DNA from: JAYOEY01 sp038120295
Lineage (GTDB): Bacteria; Pseudomonadota; Alphaproteobacteria; MPNO01; UBA2964
Length of the DNA stretch: 64,000 nt
Direction: 5' to 3'
Assembly (NCBI GenBank): GCA_038120295.1
Contig: JAYOLL010000002.1
Coordinates: 238,808-302,807, forward strand
The notes beneath the pieces were generated by a model, which saw nothing but the letters and a program-made list of their open reading frames with translations, did no database searches and had not been told where the DNA came from. Of this stretch, positions 53,111-61,535 are shown one piece after another. Position numbers and translations under genes: made by a program. Every line of letters starts with the position of its first letter. Position 1 is the stretch's first letter.

Positions 53111-54748
53111 ATGAACGGCGCGGATATCGTTGCGGAGATCCTCAGGCGCGAGGGGACGGAATTTCTTTCCTGCTACCCGCGCAACCCGCTGATCGAGGCC
53201 TGCGCGGCGCTCGATATCAGGACCATCCTGTGCCGCCAGGAGCGCGTCGGGGTCGGCATCGCCGACGGGTTTTCGCGCATCCGGCAGGGAAAACAGAACG
53301 GCGTGTTCGCGGCCCAGCACGGGCCGGGGATCGAGAACGCCTATCCCGGCGTCGCCCAGGCGTTCAGCGAGAACGTGCCGATACTCGTCGTTCCGGCCGG
53401 CCACCCGCTCGACCGCCAGTATATCCAGCCGACGTTCCGGGCGGTGCATTCCTATGACTCGGTTCTTAAATGGGGCGGGATGGCGCATTCGGTGCAGGAA
53501 CTGCCCGATCTGCTGCGGCGGGCCTATCAGGCGATGCGGAGCGGCAAGGGCGGGCCGGCGATGCTGGAAATTCCGGTCGAGATCTGGGATCAGGAATTCG
53601 AGGGCGAGCTGAGCTACAAGCCGGTGCCGGTACTGCGTTCCGCGCCCGACCCGGACTCGGTCGCGGAAGCCGCGCGAATGCTGCTGGCGGCGAAGAACCC
53701 GGTGCTATGGGCCGGGCAGGGGGTGCATTACGCGGGCGCGGGCGATGCGCTGGTGCAGTTGGCCGAGCTGATTCCGGCTCCCGTCTGCACCACCAATCCC
53801 GGCAAGAGCGCAATCCCCGAGAACCACCCGCTGGCGCTCGGCGCCTCGACGCGGTCGCGCTCGAAAATGTTCGCCGAGTATATCGGCCGCGCCGACGTGG
53901 TGATGGCGATCGGCTCCAGCCTGACCAAAACCTCGTTCGGCCCCGGCATGCCGGCCGGCAAGATTGTGATCCATGCGACCAACGACGCCGGTGACATCAA
54001 CAAGGATTACGCTGTCGACCTCGGCATTGTCGGCGACGCAGCGCTAGTGATCGAGGCGCTGATCGAGGAGATCGCCCGCCAGCGTGGTCCGGCGCCGGAA
54101 GGCGCGTTGCGTGATCTGTGCGACGGGGTGTCGGCGGTCAAAAAGGAGTGGCAGGAAGAATGGTCGAGCCATTTCGACTCGGACGAGGTGCCGATCAACC
54201 AGTACCGCGTGATCCGCGACCTGATGAAAACGGTCGACCGCGATAACGTCATCATCACGCATGATTCCGGCAGCCCGCGCGAACAGCTTCTGCCGACCTG
54301 GGAGACCACGCGCGCGCATTCCTATATCGGCTGGGGCAAGTCGACCCAGCTCGGTTACGGGCTGCCGCTCGCCATGGGGGCGAAGCTGGCGGCGCCGGAG
54401 AAGCTCTGCATCAACCTGATGGGCGACGCGTCGTTCGGCATGACGGGGCTCGATATCGAGACCGCCGCGCGCAACGGGATCGGGACGCTCACCATCGTGT
54501 TCAATAACGGCATCATGGCGGCGGAGCGCAGCGTGCTGAAGATTTCCGACGAGAAGTTCAACTCGATGGATATTGGCGGCAACTACGCCAGGGTCGCGGA
54601 AGGGCTCAATGTCTCCTCCAGCCGGGTCGACAACCCCGCCCATATCGTCGACGCCATCAGGGAAGCCGTCGATGTAACCGAGAGCGGACGACCCTTCTTG
54701 CTCGAATTCTGCGTCAAGGAAGGCCAGGAATTCTCGCGGTATTCTTAG
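53111..54748 (+). CDS. Thiamine diphosphate-dependent decarboxylase/synthase-like enzyme
   Basis: A 545-residue ThDP enzyme of the acetolactate synthase superfamily. The activating Glu is in LCRQERVGVG (~residue 42). Central domain: NPVLWAGQGVHYAGAGD (~197). The ThDP motif starts at LMGDASFGMTG (~437), with GDA rather than GDG, and ends in VFNNG (~468). It is a second copy of the family alongside 8605-10353 but clearly different. ATG follows CAGGGAGCG. It is divergent from the Rieske/GST genes. The reaction (decarboxylation, carboligation or a sulfoacetaldehyde-type one) is not fixed by the sequence. Confidence 0.85.
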   Translation: MNGADIVAEILRREGTEFLSCYPRNPLIEACAALDIRTILCRQERVGVGIADGFSRIRQGKQNGVFAAQHGPGIENAYPGVAQAFSENVPILVVPAGHPLDRQYIQPTFRAVHSYDSVLKWGGMAHSVQELPDLLRRAYQAMRSGKGGPAMLEIPVEIWDQEFEGELSYKPVPVLRSAPDPDSVAEAARMLLAAKNPVLWAGQGVHYAGAGDALVQLAELIPAPVCTTNPGKSAIPENHPLALGASTRSRSKMFAEYIGRADVVMAIGSSLTKTSFGPGMPAGKIVIHATNDAGDINKDYAVDLGIVGDAALVIEALIEEIARQRGPAPEGALRDLCDGVSAVKKEWQEEWSSHFDSDEVPINQYRVIRDLMKTVDRDNVIITHDSGSPREQLLPTWETTRAHSYIGWGKSTQLGYGLPLAMGAKLAAPEKLCINLMGDASFGMTGLDIETAARNGIGTLTIVFNNGIMAAERSVLKISDEKFNSMDIGGNYARVAEGLNVSSSRVDNPAHIVDAIREAVDVTESGRPFLLEFCVKEGQEFSRYS

Positions 54749-54848
54749 GAGGGGTTACGGAGCAGCCTTGTAAGAACAGGGTTGTTTTCCGTCTCCTGTT
54801 TATCAACAAAAGATTGCAGAATGCCCTGCTGTCGATTGTTGCAAACGT

Positions 54849-54877
54849 TTGAAATTTTATAACCTTTTGATTTTAAA
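54849..54877 (+). promoter_or_regulatory. Candidate sigma-70 promoter in AT-rich gap
   Basis: TTGAAA (54849-54854), 17 bases, TTTAAA (54872-54877) in an AT-rich patch. It would read toward the small frame at 54954. The 334-base gap 54749-55082 otherwise shows nothing I can name. Confidence 0.35.
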
Positions 54878-54953
54878 CAATTTAAGGAGATTGACCCTCC
54901 GCTGGGGCGGGCGTACGGTTGCCGCATCCAGAACGTATTTTCGGACCCGGAAC

Positions 54954-55070
54954 ATGCCCAGCCGGCACATCAGCACAAGGCGCGCGGTCAGAAGCGCTGT
55001 TCTTATCCGAATATCGCTCCTGTGGCTGATGGTTGTTCTCGCCGGTCTCGCACGGCTCGGCCCATCCTGA
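54954..55070 (+). CDS. Possible small membrane protein (38 aa)
   Basis: A 38-residue frame with a basic N-terminus (MPSRHISTRRAVRS) and a hydrophobic helix (AVLIRISLLWLMVVLAGLARL), ending LGPS. It lies downstream of a plausible sigma-70 promoter, but the ribosome site is weak (GGA six or more bases upstream). It could be a real small inner-membrane protein or chance. Confidence 0.3.
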   Translation: MPSRHISTRRAVRSAVLIRISLLWLMVVLAGLARLGPS

Positions 55071-55082
55071 GGCCGTAGCCCT

Positions 55083-57005
55083 TCAAGTCGGATCGCGCAG
55101 CACGTCGTCCGGCACTACCCGCAAAGGCAGCACGTCGCTTTCCGCTACGATGATCGGCGAGGCGTCCACCCGCGTGCAGGCGGCGCTGAAGGCGCCCGCG
55201 ACGGCGAAGGTGCCGATCTGGACGTTCCTGCCGTCTATCCTGGGCAGGCGGAACAGCTCCTGATAGATCTGATCGCGGTCGTCGAACCGGCCGCCGGTTT
55301 CGCCGACCAGGTCCTCGCGCCGGTCATAGATCGCGATGTTTTCGCCGCGCCGCCCGACAATCGGCTTTACGACATGGCCCGACGCGCGCAGCCCGTCGGT
55401 CAGCTCGTACTGCGTGTCCAGAAGGTATCGGCTGTTCGGATACATCGACCGCAGCACCGGCAGCAGCGCCTTGTTGCTGGTGACCAGCGTCCAGAGCGGT
55501 TCGAATACCATCACCTCCTCGCGCAGCAGTATGTCGACGATGCGGGGGCTGTGGTCGGTCGGATCGATCGTATGATGCAGCGCAAGCTCCGTCTGGTCGT
55601 CGGTCAGCTCGTCGCGGATCTGGTCGAGCGCGGTTTCCCATGCCCAGGTCTTCCATACCCAGCGGATGCGGTCGCCGTCGGCGTCGCACACCCAGCCGTC
55701 TGCGTCCCATTGCAGGCCCGCGACGCCGCGGACGACCTTGCAGTCGATCCCGGCCGCCTCCAGCGCGGTCTTCATGTAGAGCGCGTGATAGGTTTCCTCC
55801 AGGTCGTGGTCCAGCAGGATATGGACCGTGCCGTCGATCCCGGCTTCGCGCCACGCATCGACCAGATCCTCGTGCAGGTCGCGGCCCGGGCAGCGACCTT
55901 CCGTGCAGCCGAACCGGTCGGCCCATCGTCCCTGAACAAGGCCGGTTTCCATCAGGCAGGAGGCGGAGTCGATATTGTACTCGTACAGCTTCAGCCCGCG
56001 TTCGGAGAGCGAGAAGTCGAACCGGCCGCAGATCGCCTGGTTGCGCCGGTTGTTCCAGGACTGGTGGATCCGGGGCCACAGCACCGGCGGAATGTTGAAG
56101 CGCTGCAGCAGCGCGTCGTCGGAAAGCACGTGGTTGGTGGCGTGCAGGAACATGCGGTGCAGCTCGTTTGTGGCGCGGCGGATCTCGCGCCACGCCGTCT
56201 CGCCGATATGGAAATAGCGGCCAAGATCGGCATCTTCGGTGGCAAGCCGGCTGCCGCCCATCATGCGCATGAAGGCGGCCTGTGCCGGGTCCGCCGCATC
56301 AAGCCATTGTTCCTTGCTTTCGCGAGCGGTCTTCGCATCGCGGGGGACCAGCGCGAACAGCGCGGGGTCCGGGTCCTCTATCGTCTCGGCGTGGGACGCA
56401 TCTTCGGTCTGGATCACCCAGCCGAGAATTTCCCCGCCGGGGATCGTGCAGTCGAGCCGCCAGCCGCCTCCCGCCGTGCGGCCTAGCGGCAGCTCGCGCG
56501 ACCATGTCTGGCCGTCGGGCCAGAAGGTATCTTCCACGTTCTGTTCGATGATGCGCACGCGGTCGGCCGTTGCCTCAGTGACCACCGCAACATGGCCGGT
56601 CACCTCGAACTCGCCGCCTTCGTTCCAGATGATCAGCGCGCCCGGTTCGAGCGGCCGCATCCCGCCGTTGCGAAACGATCGCAGCGGCAGCAGCGCGCCG
56701 TCTTCGATGCGGCGCACATGGCGCAGGCTGAAAATGTCGTAGGCCATGGCGATGTCGTCGAAGACATAGCCGCAATTGACGTACATCCAGCGCCGGGCCA
56801 GCTCCACGCACTGCCATTTATGGCCCATATAGACCCCGTCGACATAAGACCGGAACGCCTGCCGCGTGGGCAGCTCTTCCCGGTCCACGGTGTCGTAATC
56901 GGACGAATAGACGGCGACGCCGCCCGGGCCTATGCCCAGAACGGCGCCGAACGGCGCCGGATGGTCGGCGGGGGAATGTTTCATGAATGGTTCCGCATGA
57001 GCCAT
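55083..57005 (-). CDS. gss: Bifunctional glutathionylspermidine synthetase/amidase
   Basis: A 640-residue homologue of E. coli Gss (619 residues). The N-terminal CHAP amidase domain has FRSYVDGVYMGHKWQCVELARR with the catalytic Cys, then GHVAVVTEA with its His. The C-terminal ATP-grasp synthetase domain has ATNELHRMFLHAT, LKLYEYNIDSASC, WKTWAWETALDQIR and VFEPLWTLVTSNKALLPVL. The enzyme makes and hydrolyses glutathionylspermidine in the cytoplasm, storing spermidine and buffering thiols. ATG 57005 and ATG 56984 are both possible starts. It is the only polyamine gene in the window and follows the small winged-helix gene, 69 bases away on the same strand. Confidence 0.92.
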   Translation of the reverse strand: MAHAEPFMKHSPADHPAPFGAVLGIGPGGVAVYSSDYDTVDREELPTRQAFRSYVDGVYMGHKWQCVELARRWMYVNCGYVFDDIAMAYDIFSLRHVRRIEDGALLPLRSFRNGGMRPLEPGALIIWNEGGEFEVTGHVAVVTEATADRVRIIEQNVEDTFWPDGQTWSRELPLGRTAGGGWRLDCTIPGGEILGWVIQTEDASHAETIEDPDPALFALVPRDAKTARESKEQWLDAADPAQAAFMRMMGGSRLATEDADLGRYFHIGETAWREIRRATNELHRMFLHATNHVLSDDALLQRFNIPPVLWPRIHQSWNNRRNQAICGRFDFSLSERGLKLYEYNIDSASCLMETGLVQGRWADRFGCTEGRCPGRDLHEDLVDAWREAGIDGTVHILLDHDLEETYHALYMKTALEAAGIDCKVVRGVAGLQWDADGWVCDADGDRIRWVWKTWAWETALDQIRDELTDDQTELALHHTIDPTDHSPRIVDILLREEVMVFEPLWTLVTSNKALLPVLRSMYPNSRYLLDTQYELTDGLRASGHVVKPIVGRRGENIAIYDRREDLVGETGGRFDDRDQIYQELFRLPRIDGRNVQIGTFAVAGAFSAACTRVDASPIIVAESDVLPLRVVPDDVLRDPT

Positions 57006-57074
57006 GCGCGCCTTCCCGGTTCGCCGGGAGGCGCGGATTGAATTCAGCGGTAAATGGTCCTTCCGGGGACCAGT

Positions 57075-57329
57075 TCAAGATGTGGGTGCGTCGTTCCTTG
57101 CGGCGTCCCGTCCGGCGCGGGAAATGCGGTAGCGCGAGGCGATATAAGGCTCGTGAAACGCCTCGACCCGCCCGTCGGCGTGGAGCGCGCGCAGGCGGCG
57201 TTCAATCGCGGATTCGTCCCGATCGTTCAGCATCCCGGCAAGCTCTCGCGCCGTCATCACGACCGGCGTCAGCGGATCGCCCTCGGCGAGGATCGTCAGG
57301 ATGGCGCGGTCGAGATCGGCGGTGCTCAT
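57075..57329 (-). CDS. Small winged-helix-like protein
   Basis: An 84-residue basic protein: DLDRAILTILAEGDPLTPVVMTARELAGMLNDRD, then SAIERRLRALHADGRVEAFHEPY and SRYRISRAGRDA. This is the helix-helix-helix-wing pattern of a small wHTH DNA-binding protein. ATG 57329 opens 22 bases after the SDR gene stop. It may regulate the SDR or gss, but no operator was found. The longer in-frame extension overlaps the SDR gene and is not protein-like. Confidence 0.6.
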   Translation of the reverse strand: MSTADLDRAILTILAEGDPLTPVVMTARELAGMLNDRDESAIERRLRALHADGRVEAFHEPYIASRYRISRAGRDAARNDAPTS

Positions 57330-57351
57330 GCAGGCAGTATAGCGGCGGGGA

Positions 57352-58095
57352 TCACCCCGCCCGCGGCTCTTCCTCGACCAGCTTTCCGTCCTCGATGGCG
57401 AGGCATTTGCCGGTCTCTTCCATCGGCAGTTCGGCGCACAGTACGAAGGCCTGGCCCAGCACGTCGGGGCCGGGCATGCGGCCCTTCGCCTCATCGGGCG
57501 CGGTTTCGGTGGCGATCGGCAGGCGCGGCGAGAAGGTAACGGTGCAGATATTGTCGCCCTCGACTTCCTCCGACAGATAGCGCGTAAAGGTGCGGATCGA
57601 ATCCTTGGTCGTCATATAGGCCAGCGCGCCCAGCCCGCCGCCGCCATAGAGCGTCACGATGTGGCCGCCGCCGCGCGCCCGCATGTGGGGGATGGCGTGC
57701 TTGGCGGCGAAGAACGTGCCGTAGAGATTGGTGCGGATCACCCCGTCCCAGAAATCCTCGTCCATGTCGGCGACGCGCGGCCAGTGCGGCAGGCCCCAGC
57801 GGAAATGCGGCACGATCCCGGCATTACACACCGCGATGTCGATTCCGCCCAGTTCGGATGCCGCTTGCGCCATGGCGGATTTCACCGCCTCCCCGTCGCG
57901 CACGTCGACGACGACCGGGATCGCCTTGGAGATCGCATCCAGCTCCGCCGCCGTCGCCTCCGCCGTTTCCGCGTTCAGATCGGCGACCGCGACCGCCGCC
58001 CCCGCTTCGGCCAGCGTCTTCGCCGCGTGTTTGCCGATCCCCTGTCCGGCGCCGGTGACGATGGCGATTTTTCCGTTAAGCGATCCGTCCGGCAT
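57352..58095 (-). CDS. Short-chain dehydrogenase/reductase
   Basis: A 247-residue SDR. The NAD(P) site is IVTGAGQGIGKHAAK (~12-26), followed by VADLNAE, suggesting NAD preference. VCNAGIVPH stands for the NAG motif (~91). The active site keeps YMTTK (Tyr and Lys, ~153), but the usual Ser 13 residues earlier is not evident in the Gly-rich IVTLYGGGGLG, so catalysis may be altered. The C-terminal half includes TETAPDEAKGRMPGP. It is followed by the small winged-helix gene. Confidence 0.83.
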   Translation of the reverse strand: MPDGSLNGKIAIVTGAGQGIGKHAAKTLAEAGAAVAVADLNAETAEATAAELDAISKAIPVVVDVRDGEAVKSAMAQAASELGGIDIAVCNAGIVPHFRWGLPHWPRVADMDEDFWDGVIRTNLYGTFFAAKHAIPHMRARGGGHIVTLYGGGGLGALAYMTTKDSIRTFTRYLSEEVEGDNICTVTFSPRLPIATETAPDEAKGRMPGPDVLGQAFVLCAELPMEETGKCLAIEDGKLVEEEPRAG

Positions 58096-58186
58096 CTGTG
58101 AGCCTCCCCGTTCGTTGCCCGATGTTCCCTGGCGGATAGCCTAATCGTCGAAAGGGATATCCAGCAAGCGAGGGCGTTTCCATTCG

Positions 58187-58217
58187 CAAAAAAAAGCGGG
58201 ACCCGAAAGGGTCCCGC
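58187..58217 (-). terminator. Rho-independent terminator after the TctC-like gene
   Basis: On the minus strand, GCGGGACCC (58217-58209), loop TTTC, GGGTCCCGC (58204-58196), then eight T residues. A perfect 9-bp stem with a strong U tract, 24 bases after the gene's stop at 58242. Confidence 0.93.
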
Positions 58218-58241
58218 GTGCAACGTCTTCTGTCGCTTTCT

Positions 58242-59255
58242 TTACTTCTTGTATCCCAGCGCCTTCTGGATCTTTTCGACCAGCGGCTTGGGCGTGCTCA
58301 GCACCTCTTCGAACAAAGCGGCCTGCTGCTCGCCGGTCAGCGGGTCCATCATGCGCTTGCGCTTCTTCATGTCCTCGATATAGGCGGGGTCCTTGACCAT
58401 GGCGTTGAAAGCCGTGCGCAGCTCCATCAGCCGCGCTTTCGGCACGCCCGGCGGAAGGCCGAAATTACGGCCGGTCACGCCCGCCGAGCTGACGAGGCGC
58501 AGCATCTTCTTCTCGTCGTCCGTGCGGCCCAGCTCGATCATGGTCGGCGTGTCGGGCAGGCCCGGTTCGCGCTTGAAGCCGAACTGCACCACGAAATTGA
58601 CCAGCTTGTCCTTGTAGAAATGGCTGCGCTGCCAGTTGGGCCAGGGCTGCACCATGCCCTGCACCTCGTTGCGGTCGAGCGCGCCGCGCACGTCGCGGGT
58701 GCCGCGATAGCCCAGCACGATCTTGGATTTATATCCCAGCACCGCGTCGAGCGCCTTGGGGAAAGTGAACAGCGTGCCGAGCTTGCCGGTGCCGCCGAGC
58801 ACGACCGGCGTCTTCTTCATCTGTTCCAGCGTGTTGACCGGCGAGTCCTTGCGGATGGCAAGCACGTTGACGATCGGTCCGGTAACGCCGACCCAGCCCA
58901 TCTTGCGCACGTCGTACTTGATGCCGGGCGAGCTCATTGCCTGGCCGAACGCGGTGGCGTTGCGCAGCAGCCCCATTACCGTGCCGTCCTTGGGCGCGAC
59001 ATTATAGATGTAGTTCGCCGCAGCGAGCCCGCCCGCCTTGGGCATATAGCTCGGCACCATAGTGGGGTTGCCCTCGATAAAGCGCGGAAAATGGCGCGCG
59101 ACGATCTGCCCGACCGTGCCGTACCCGCCGCCCGCGCCGGCGGAGACCGCCAGCGTGATCTGCTTGCCCTTGTAGAACCCGGAGGCGGAGGCCCCCCCCG
59201 CCGCCAGCGCGCCCGCTGCGGCGGCTGCGGCAAAAATGGAAAGTCGTAATGTCAT
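58242..59255 (-). CDS. TctC/Bug-type tripartite tricarboxylate transporter substrate-binding protein
   Basis: A 337-residue periplasmic binding protein. The signal peptide is residues 1-24 (Ala-rich, cleavage after GASAS). The Bug fold begins FYKGKQITLAVSAGAGGGYGTVGQIVARHF (~26-55) and continues NPTMVPSYMPKAGGLAAANYIYNVAPKDGTVMG (~62-94). Bug proteins bind di- and tricarboxylates or aromatic acids. The membrane partners TctA and TctB are not in the window, so it is an orphan, as is common for Bug proteins. ATG 59255 follows AGGGAGCAG. Three tandem 14-bp repeats lie just upstream. Confidence 0.88.
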   Translation of the reverse strand: MTLRLSIFAAAAAAGALAAGGASASGFYKGKQITLAVSAGAGGGYGTVGQIVARHFPRFIEGNPTMVPSYMPKAGGLAAANYIYNVAPKDGTVMGLLRNATAFGQAMSSPGIKYDVRKMGWVGVTGPIVNVLAIRKDSPVNTLEQMKKTPVVLGGTGKLGTLFTFPKALDAVLGYKSKIVLGYRGTRDVRGALDRNEVQGMVQPWPNWQRSHFYKDKLVNFVVQFGFKREPGLPDTPTMIELGRTDDEKKMLRLVSSAGVTGRNFGLPPGVPKARLMELRTAFNAMVKDPAYIEDMKKRKRMMDPLTGEQQAALFEEVLSTPKPLVEKIQKALGYKK

Positions 59256-59268
59256 GAAACTGCTCCCT

Positions 59269-59308
59269 GTTGTTGTGACGAAGTTGTTGTGACGAAGTTG
59301 TTGTGGCG
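59269..59308. repeat. Short tandem repeat (14-bp unit, about 2.9 copies)
   Basis: GTTGTTGTGACGAA at 59269-59282 and 59283-59296, then GTTGTTGTGGCG at 59297-59308. It starts 14 bases upstream of the ATG of the TctC-like gene, inside its probable 5' leader. Confidence 0.85.
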
Positions 59309-59466
59309 TGACCATTGTTTCGGGGCGGCGACGGCCGCAGTCCCCGTGCAGGGAAGTGTATTGAGCGCCCCGGCGGATGTCCAATAGCGGGCGAGACCGC
59401 GCCGGCGTCGGCCCCCTCCTCATTCCTCCCCCGGACCCGGGGGAGGAAGCGCCTTCCATTATACCT

Positions 59467-59496
59467 CTCGTCATTGCCGGACTTGTTCCGGCAATC
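59467..59496. repeat. REP-like hairpin, copy 1
   Basis: A 30-base sequence containing a perfect 9-bp stem (ATTGCCGGA/TCCGGCAAT) with a 5-base loop; an identical copy is at 60835-60864. It sits in the 430-base gap 59256-59685, which also holds the 14-bp repeats, C/G-rich hairpins near 59405-59450 and a partial copy (GGTCCGGCAATGACGATAG) near 59572. No gene is seen there. Confidence 0.85.
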
Positions 59497-59685
59497 TTTC
59501 GATGACGACCGGGGTTAACCGGTTGAGCGAGCCCGGCACAAGATTGCCGGCCATGGGCGTGAAGCGCACTTGGGTCCGGCAATGACGATAGAATTTGAAA
59601 GCGAACCCGTCCCCCCATCCCCTGTGGCAAACGATGCGCCGATGGTCTACATCTTGGCCATAACCGATAAGAGGGAGATCGTCCG

Positions 59686-60822
59686 ATGAAAGGACCGTTT
59701 CGCGCCGACCATGTCGGCAGTTTTCTGCGCCCCGACTCGCTGCTGGAAAAGCGCGAGGCATGGAAGGAAGAAAAAATCACCGACGCCGAGCTGCGCGCGG
59801 CGGAAGACGAGTGCATCGCCGATATCGTGAAGAAGGAACGCGATGCCGGCATCCTGTCGGTGACCGACGGCGAATACCGGCGCGAGAGCTTCCATTTCGA
59901 TTTCATCGATAAAATCGACGGCATCTCGACCAACTTCAACCTGAAGAGCGCCTTCGCCCAGGGCGAGAAGACCAAGGCCGGCGGCGACAAGGCCGTGCCG
60001 CTGACGGTGGAGATCACCAGGAAAATGGCGCTGCCGCCCGAGGGCATCGGGGTGGAGAACTATAAATATCTCGCCTCCGTCGCCGGGCCGGGCACGACGC
60101 CCAAGGTCACCATGCCGTCGCCGACCATGACCCATTTCCGCGGCGGGCGCGACGCGATCGACCGCGACGCCTATCCGGAGATGGCGGATTTCTTCGCCGA
60201 TCTGGCGGCGCTCTACCGGCAGGAGATCTCCATGCTGGCCGATGCCGGGTGCCGCTATATCCAGTTCGACGACACCAACCTCGCCTATCTGTGCGATGCG
60301 AAGATGCGGGTGGATGCGCGCGACCGCGGCGAGGACCCGGACGAGCTGCCGCGCACCTATGCCGCGCTCATCAATGACTGCATCGGCGGACGCCCGGACG
60401 ACATGGCGGCCTGCGTGCATCTCTGCCGCGGCAACGCGCGCAGCCTGTGGTTCGCCGAGGGCGATTACGAGCCGATCGCCGATCACCTGTTCAACCTGAC
60501 CGATGTCGACGGGTTCTTCCTCGAATATGACGACGACCGCTCCGGCGGGTTCGAACCGCTGCGCTACGTGCCGAAGGGCGACAAGAAGATCGTGCTCGGC
60601 CTGGTCACCACCAAGCGCGGCGAGCTGGAAAGCCGGGACGAGATCATGCAGCGCATCGAGGAAGCCTCGAAACATGTCGCCCTCGACCAGCTCTGCCTGT
60701 CGCCGCAGTGCGGCTTCTCGTCTAACGCCATCGGCAACCTGATCTCCGAACAGGAACAGTTCGACAAGCTCGGCATGATCGTCGACATCGCCAACGAGAT
60801 CTGGGGCGGGGTGGACAGGTAG
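59686..60822 (+). CDS. Core-MetE: cobalamin-independent methionine synthase catalytic-domain protein
   Basis: A 378-residue TIM-barrel protein matching only the C-terminal catalytic half of MetE (full MetE is about 750 residues). It begins FRADHVGSFLRPDSLLE. Zinc ligands are visible as His and Cys in VHLCRGN (~residue 245), Glu in FFLEYDDDR (~280) and Cys in LSPQCGFSS (~345). Proteins of this size transfer methyl groups between a methyl donor, sometimes a corrinoid protein, and a thiol. No partner methyl carrier is nearby. ATG follows GAGGGAG. True methionine synthesis or demethylation of an aromatic or sulfur compound are both open. Confidence 0.83.
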   Translation: MKGPFRADHVGSFLRPDSLLEKREAWKEEKITDAELRAAEDECIADIVKKERDAGILSVTDGEYRRESFHFDFIDKIDGISTNFNLKSAFAQGEKTKAGGDKAVPLTVEITRKMALPPEGIGVENYKYLASVAGPGTTPKVTMPSPTMTHFRGGRDAIDRDAYPEMADFFADLAALYRQEISMLADAGCRYIQFDDTNLAYLCDAKMRVDARDRGEDPDELPRTYAALINDCIGGRPDDMAACVHLCRGNARSLWFAEGDYEPIADHLFNLTDVDGFFLEYDDDRSGGFEPLRYVPKGDKKIVLGLVTTKRGELESRDEIMQRIEEASKHVALDQLCLSPQCGFSSNAIGNLISEQEQFDKLGMIVDIANEIWGGVDR

Positions 60823-60834
60823 GGAGCCCACAGG

Positions 60835-60864
60835 CTCGTCATTGCCGGACTTGTTCCGGCAATC
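60835..60864. repeat. REP-like hairpin, copy 2
   Basis: Identical over 30 bases to 59467-59496; together they flank the core-MetE gene in direct orientation. The 473-base gap 60823-61295 also holds a C/G-rich block (60890-60930, 61185-61225) and the long hairpin at 61029-61088. No gene was seen in it. Confidence 0.85.
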
Positions 60865-61028
60865 CGGAACAGTCGCATGCCCCGCTAACCCCACCCCAAC
60901 CCTCCCCCAGAATTGGGGGGGAGGGAGTGCCGTTGGTGCACACCTAAAAAACCCAGGTCGCCAAACTACCATCGTCATGGTCGGCCCACGGATCCGACCG
61001 AAGGCCGGTCCGAGGACAGGCTCCGGCT

Positions 61029-61088
61029 GACCATCCACGCGATTTTGTTTTTGGTAACTCGTTGAAACAACAAAAAACGTGGATGGTC
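61029..61088. repeat. Long intergenic hairpin
   Basis: Perfect 11-bp arms (GACCATCCACG at 61029-61039, CGTGGATGGTC at 61078-61088), with inner TTTTGTT and AACAAAA that can extend the pairing. Flanking GTCATGGTCG-type pieces at about 60975 and GGCACGACCATGAC at about 61096 suggest it is part of a larger mosaic repeat. Confidence 0.7.
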
Positions 61089-61295
61089 GTGACAGGCACG
61101 ACCATGACGGGCTGTGTAAATGATGTTGAATGGGGCAGCGACGCCGAAGCCTGGGCAATCTCCTGCCACCCGCGCCGCTCGAATCCCCTCCCCCGCGAGC
61201 GGGGGAGGGCAAGGGAGGGGGCTCTATCCGGCAAATCACCAATTGGCAATTATTGCCAACGACAATAAACTCCTTGCATAGAAGGGAGCGCCGCC

Positions 61296-61535
61296 ATGCC
61301 GACCAGAAACGTCAACCTGACCGATGACCAGAATGATTTCGTCGAGCAGATGGTCAAGGCCGGGAAATACCAGAACGCCAGCGAGGCCGTGCGCGACGCC
61401 CTGCGCGGGTTGCAGCAGCGCTGGAAGGAGGACGAGCTGAAGCTGGAGCGGTTGCGCAGGAGCATCGATGCCGGGCTCGCCGATCTCGAAAACGGCGATT
61501 ACGAGGATATCGACGACGATGCGCTCGAAGGCTGA
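61296..61535 (+). CDS. parD: ParD/CopG-family antitoxin (orphan)
   Basis: A 79-residue protein. The ribbon-helix-helix DNA-binding part is TRNVNLTDDQNDFVEQMVKAGKYQNASEAVRDALR (residues 3-37); the acidic C-terminal tail (LENGDYEDIDDDALEG) is the part that wraps the toxin. ATG follows GAAGGGAG. A ParE toxin normally follows at once, but only a 28-codon frame is present (see 61519). It probably once neutralised a ParE gyrase poison and repressed its own promoter; the hairpin upstream is not an obvious operator. Confidence 0.88.
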   Translation: MPTRNVNLTDDQNDFVEQMVKAGKYQNASEAVRDALRGLQQRWKEDELKLERLRRSIDAGLADLENGDYEDIDDDALEG

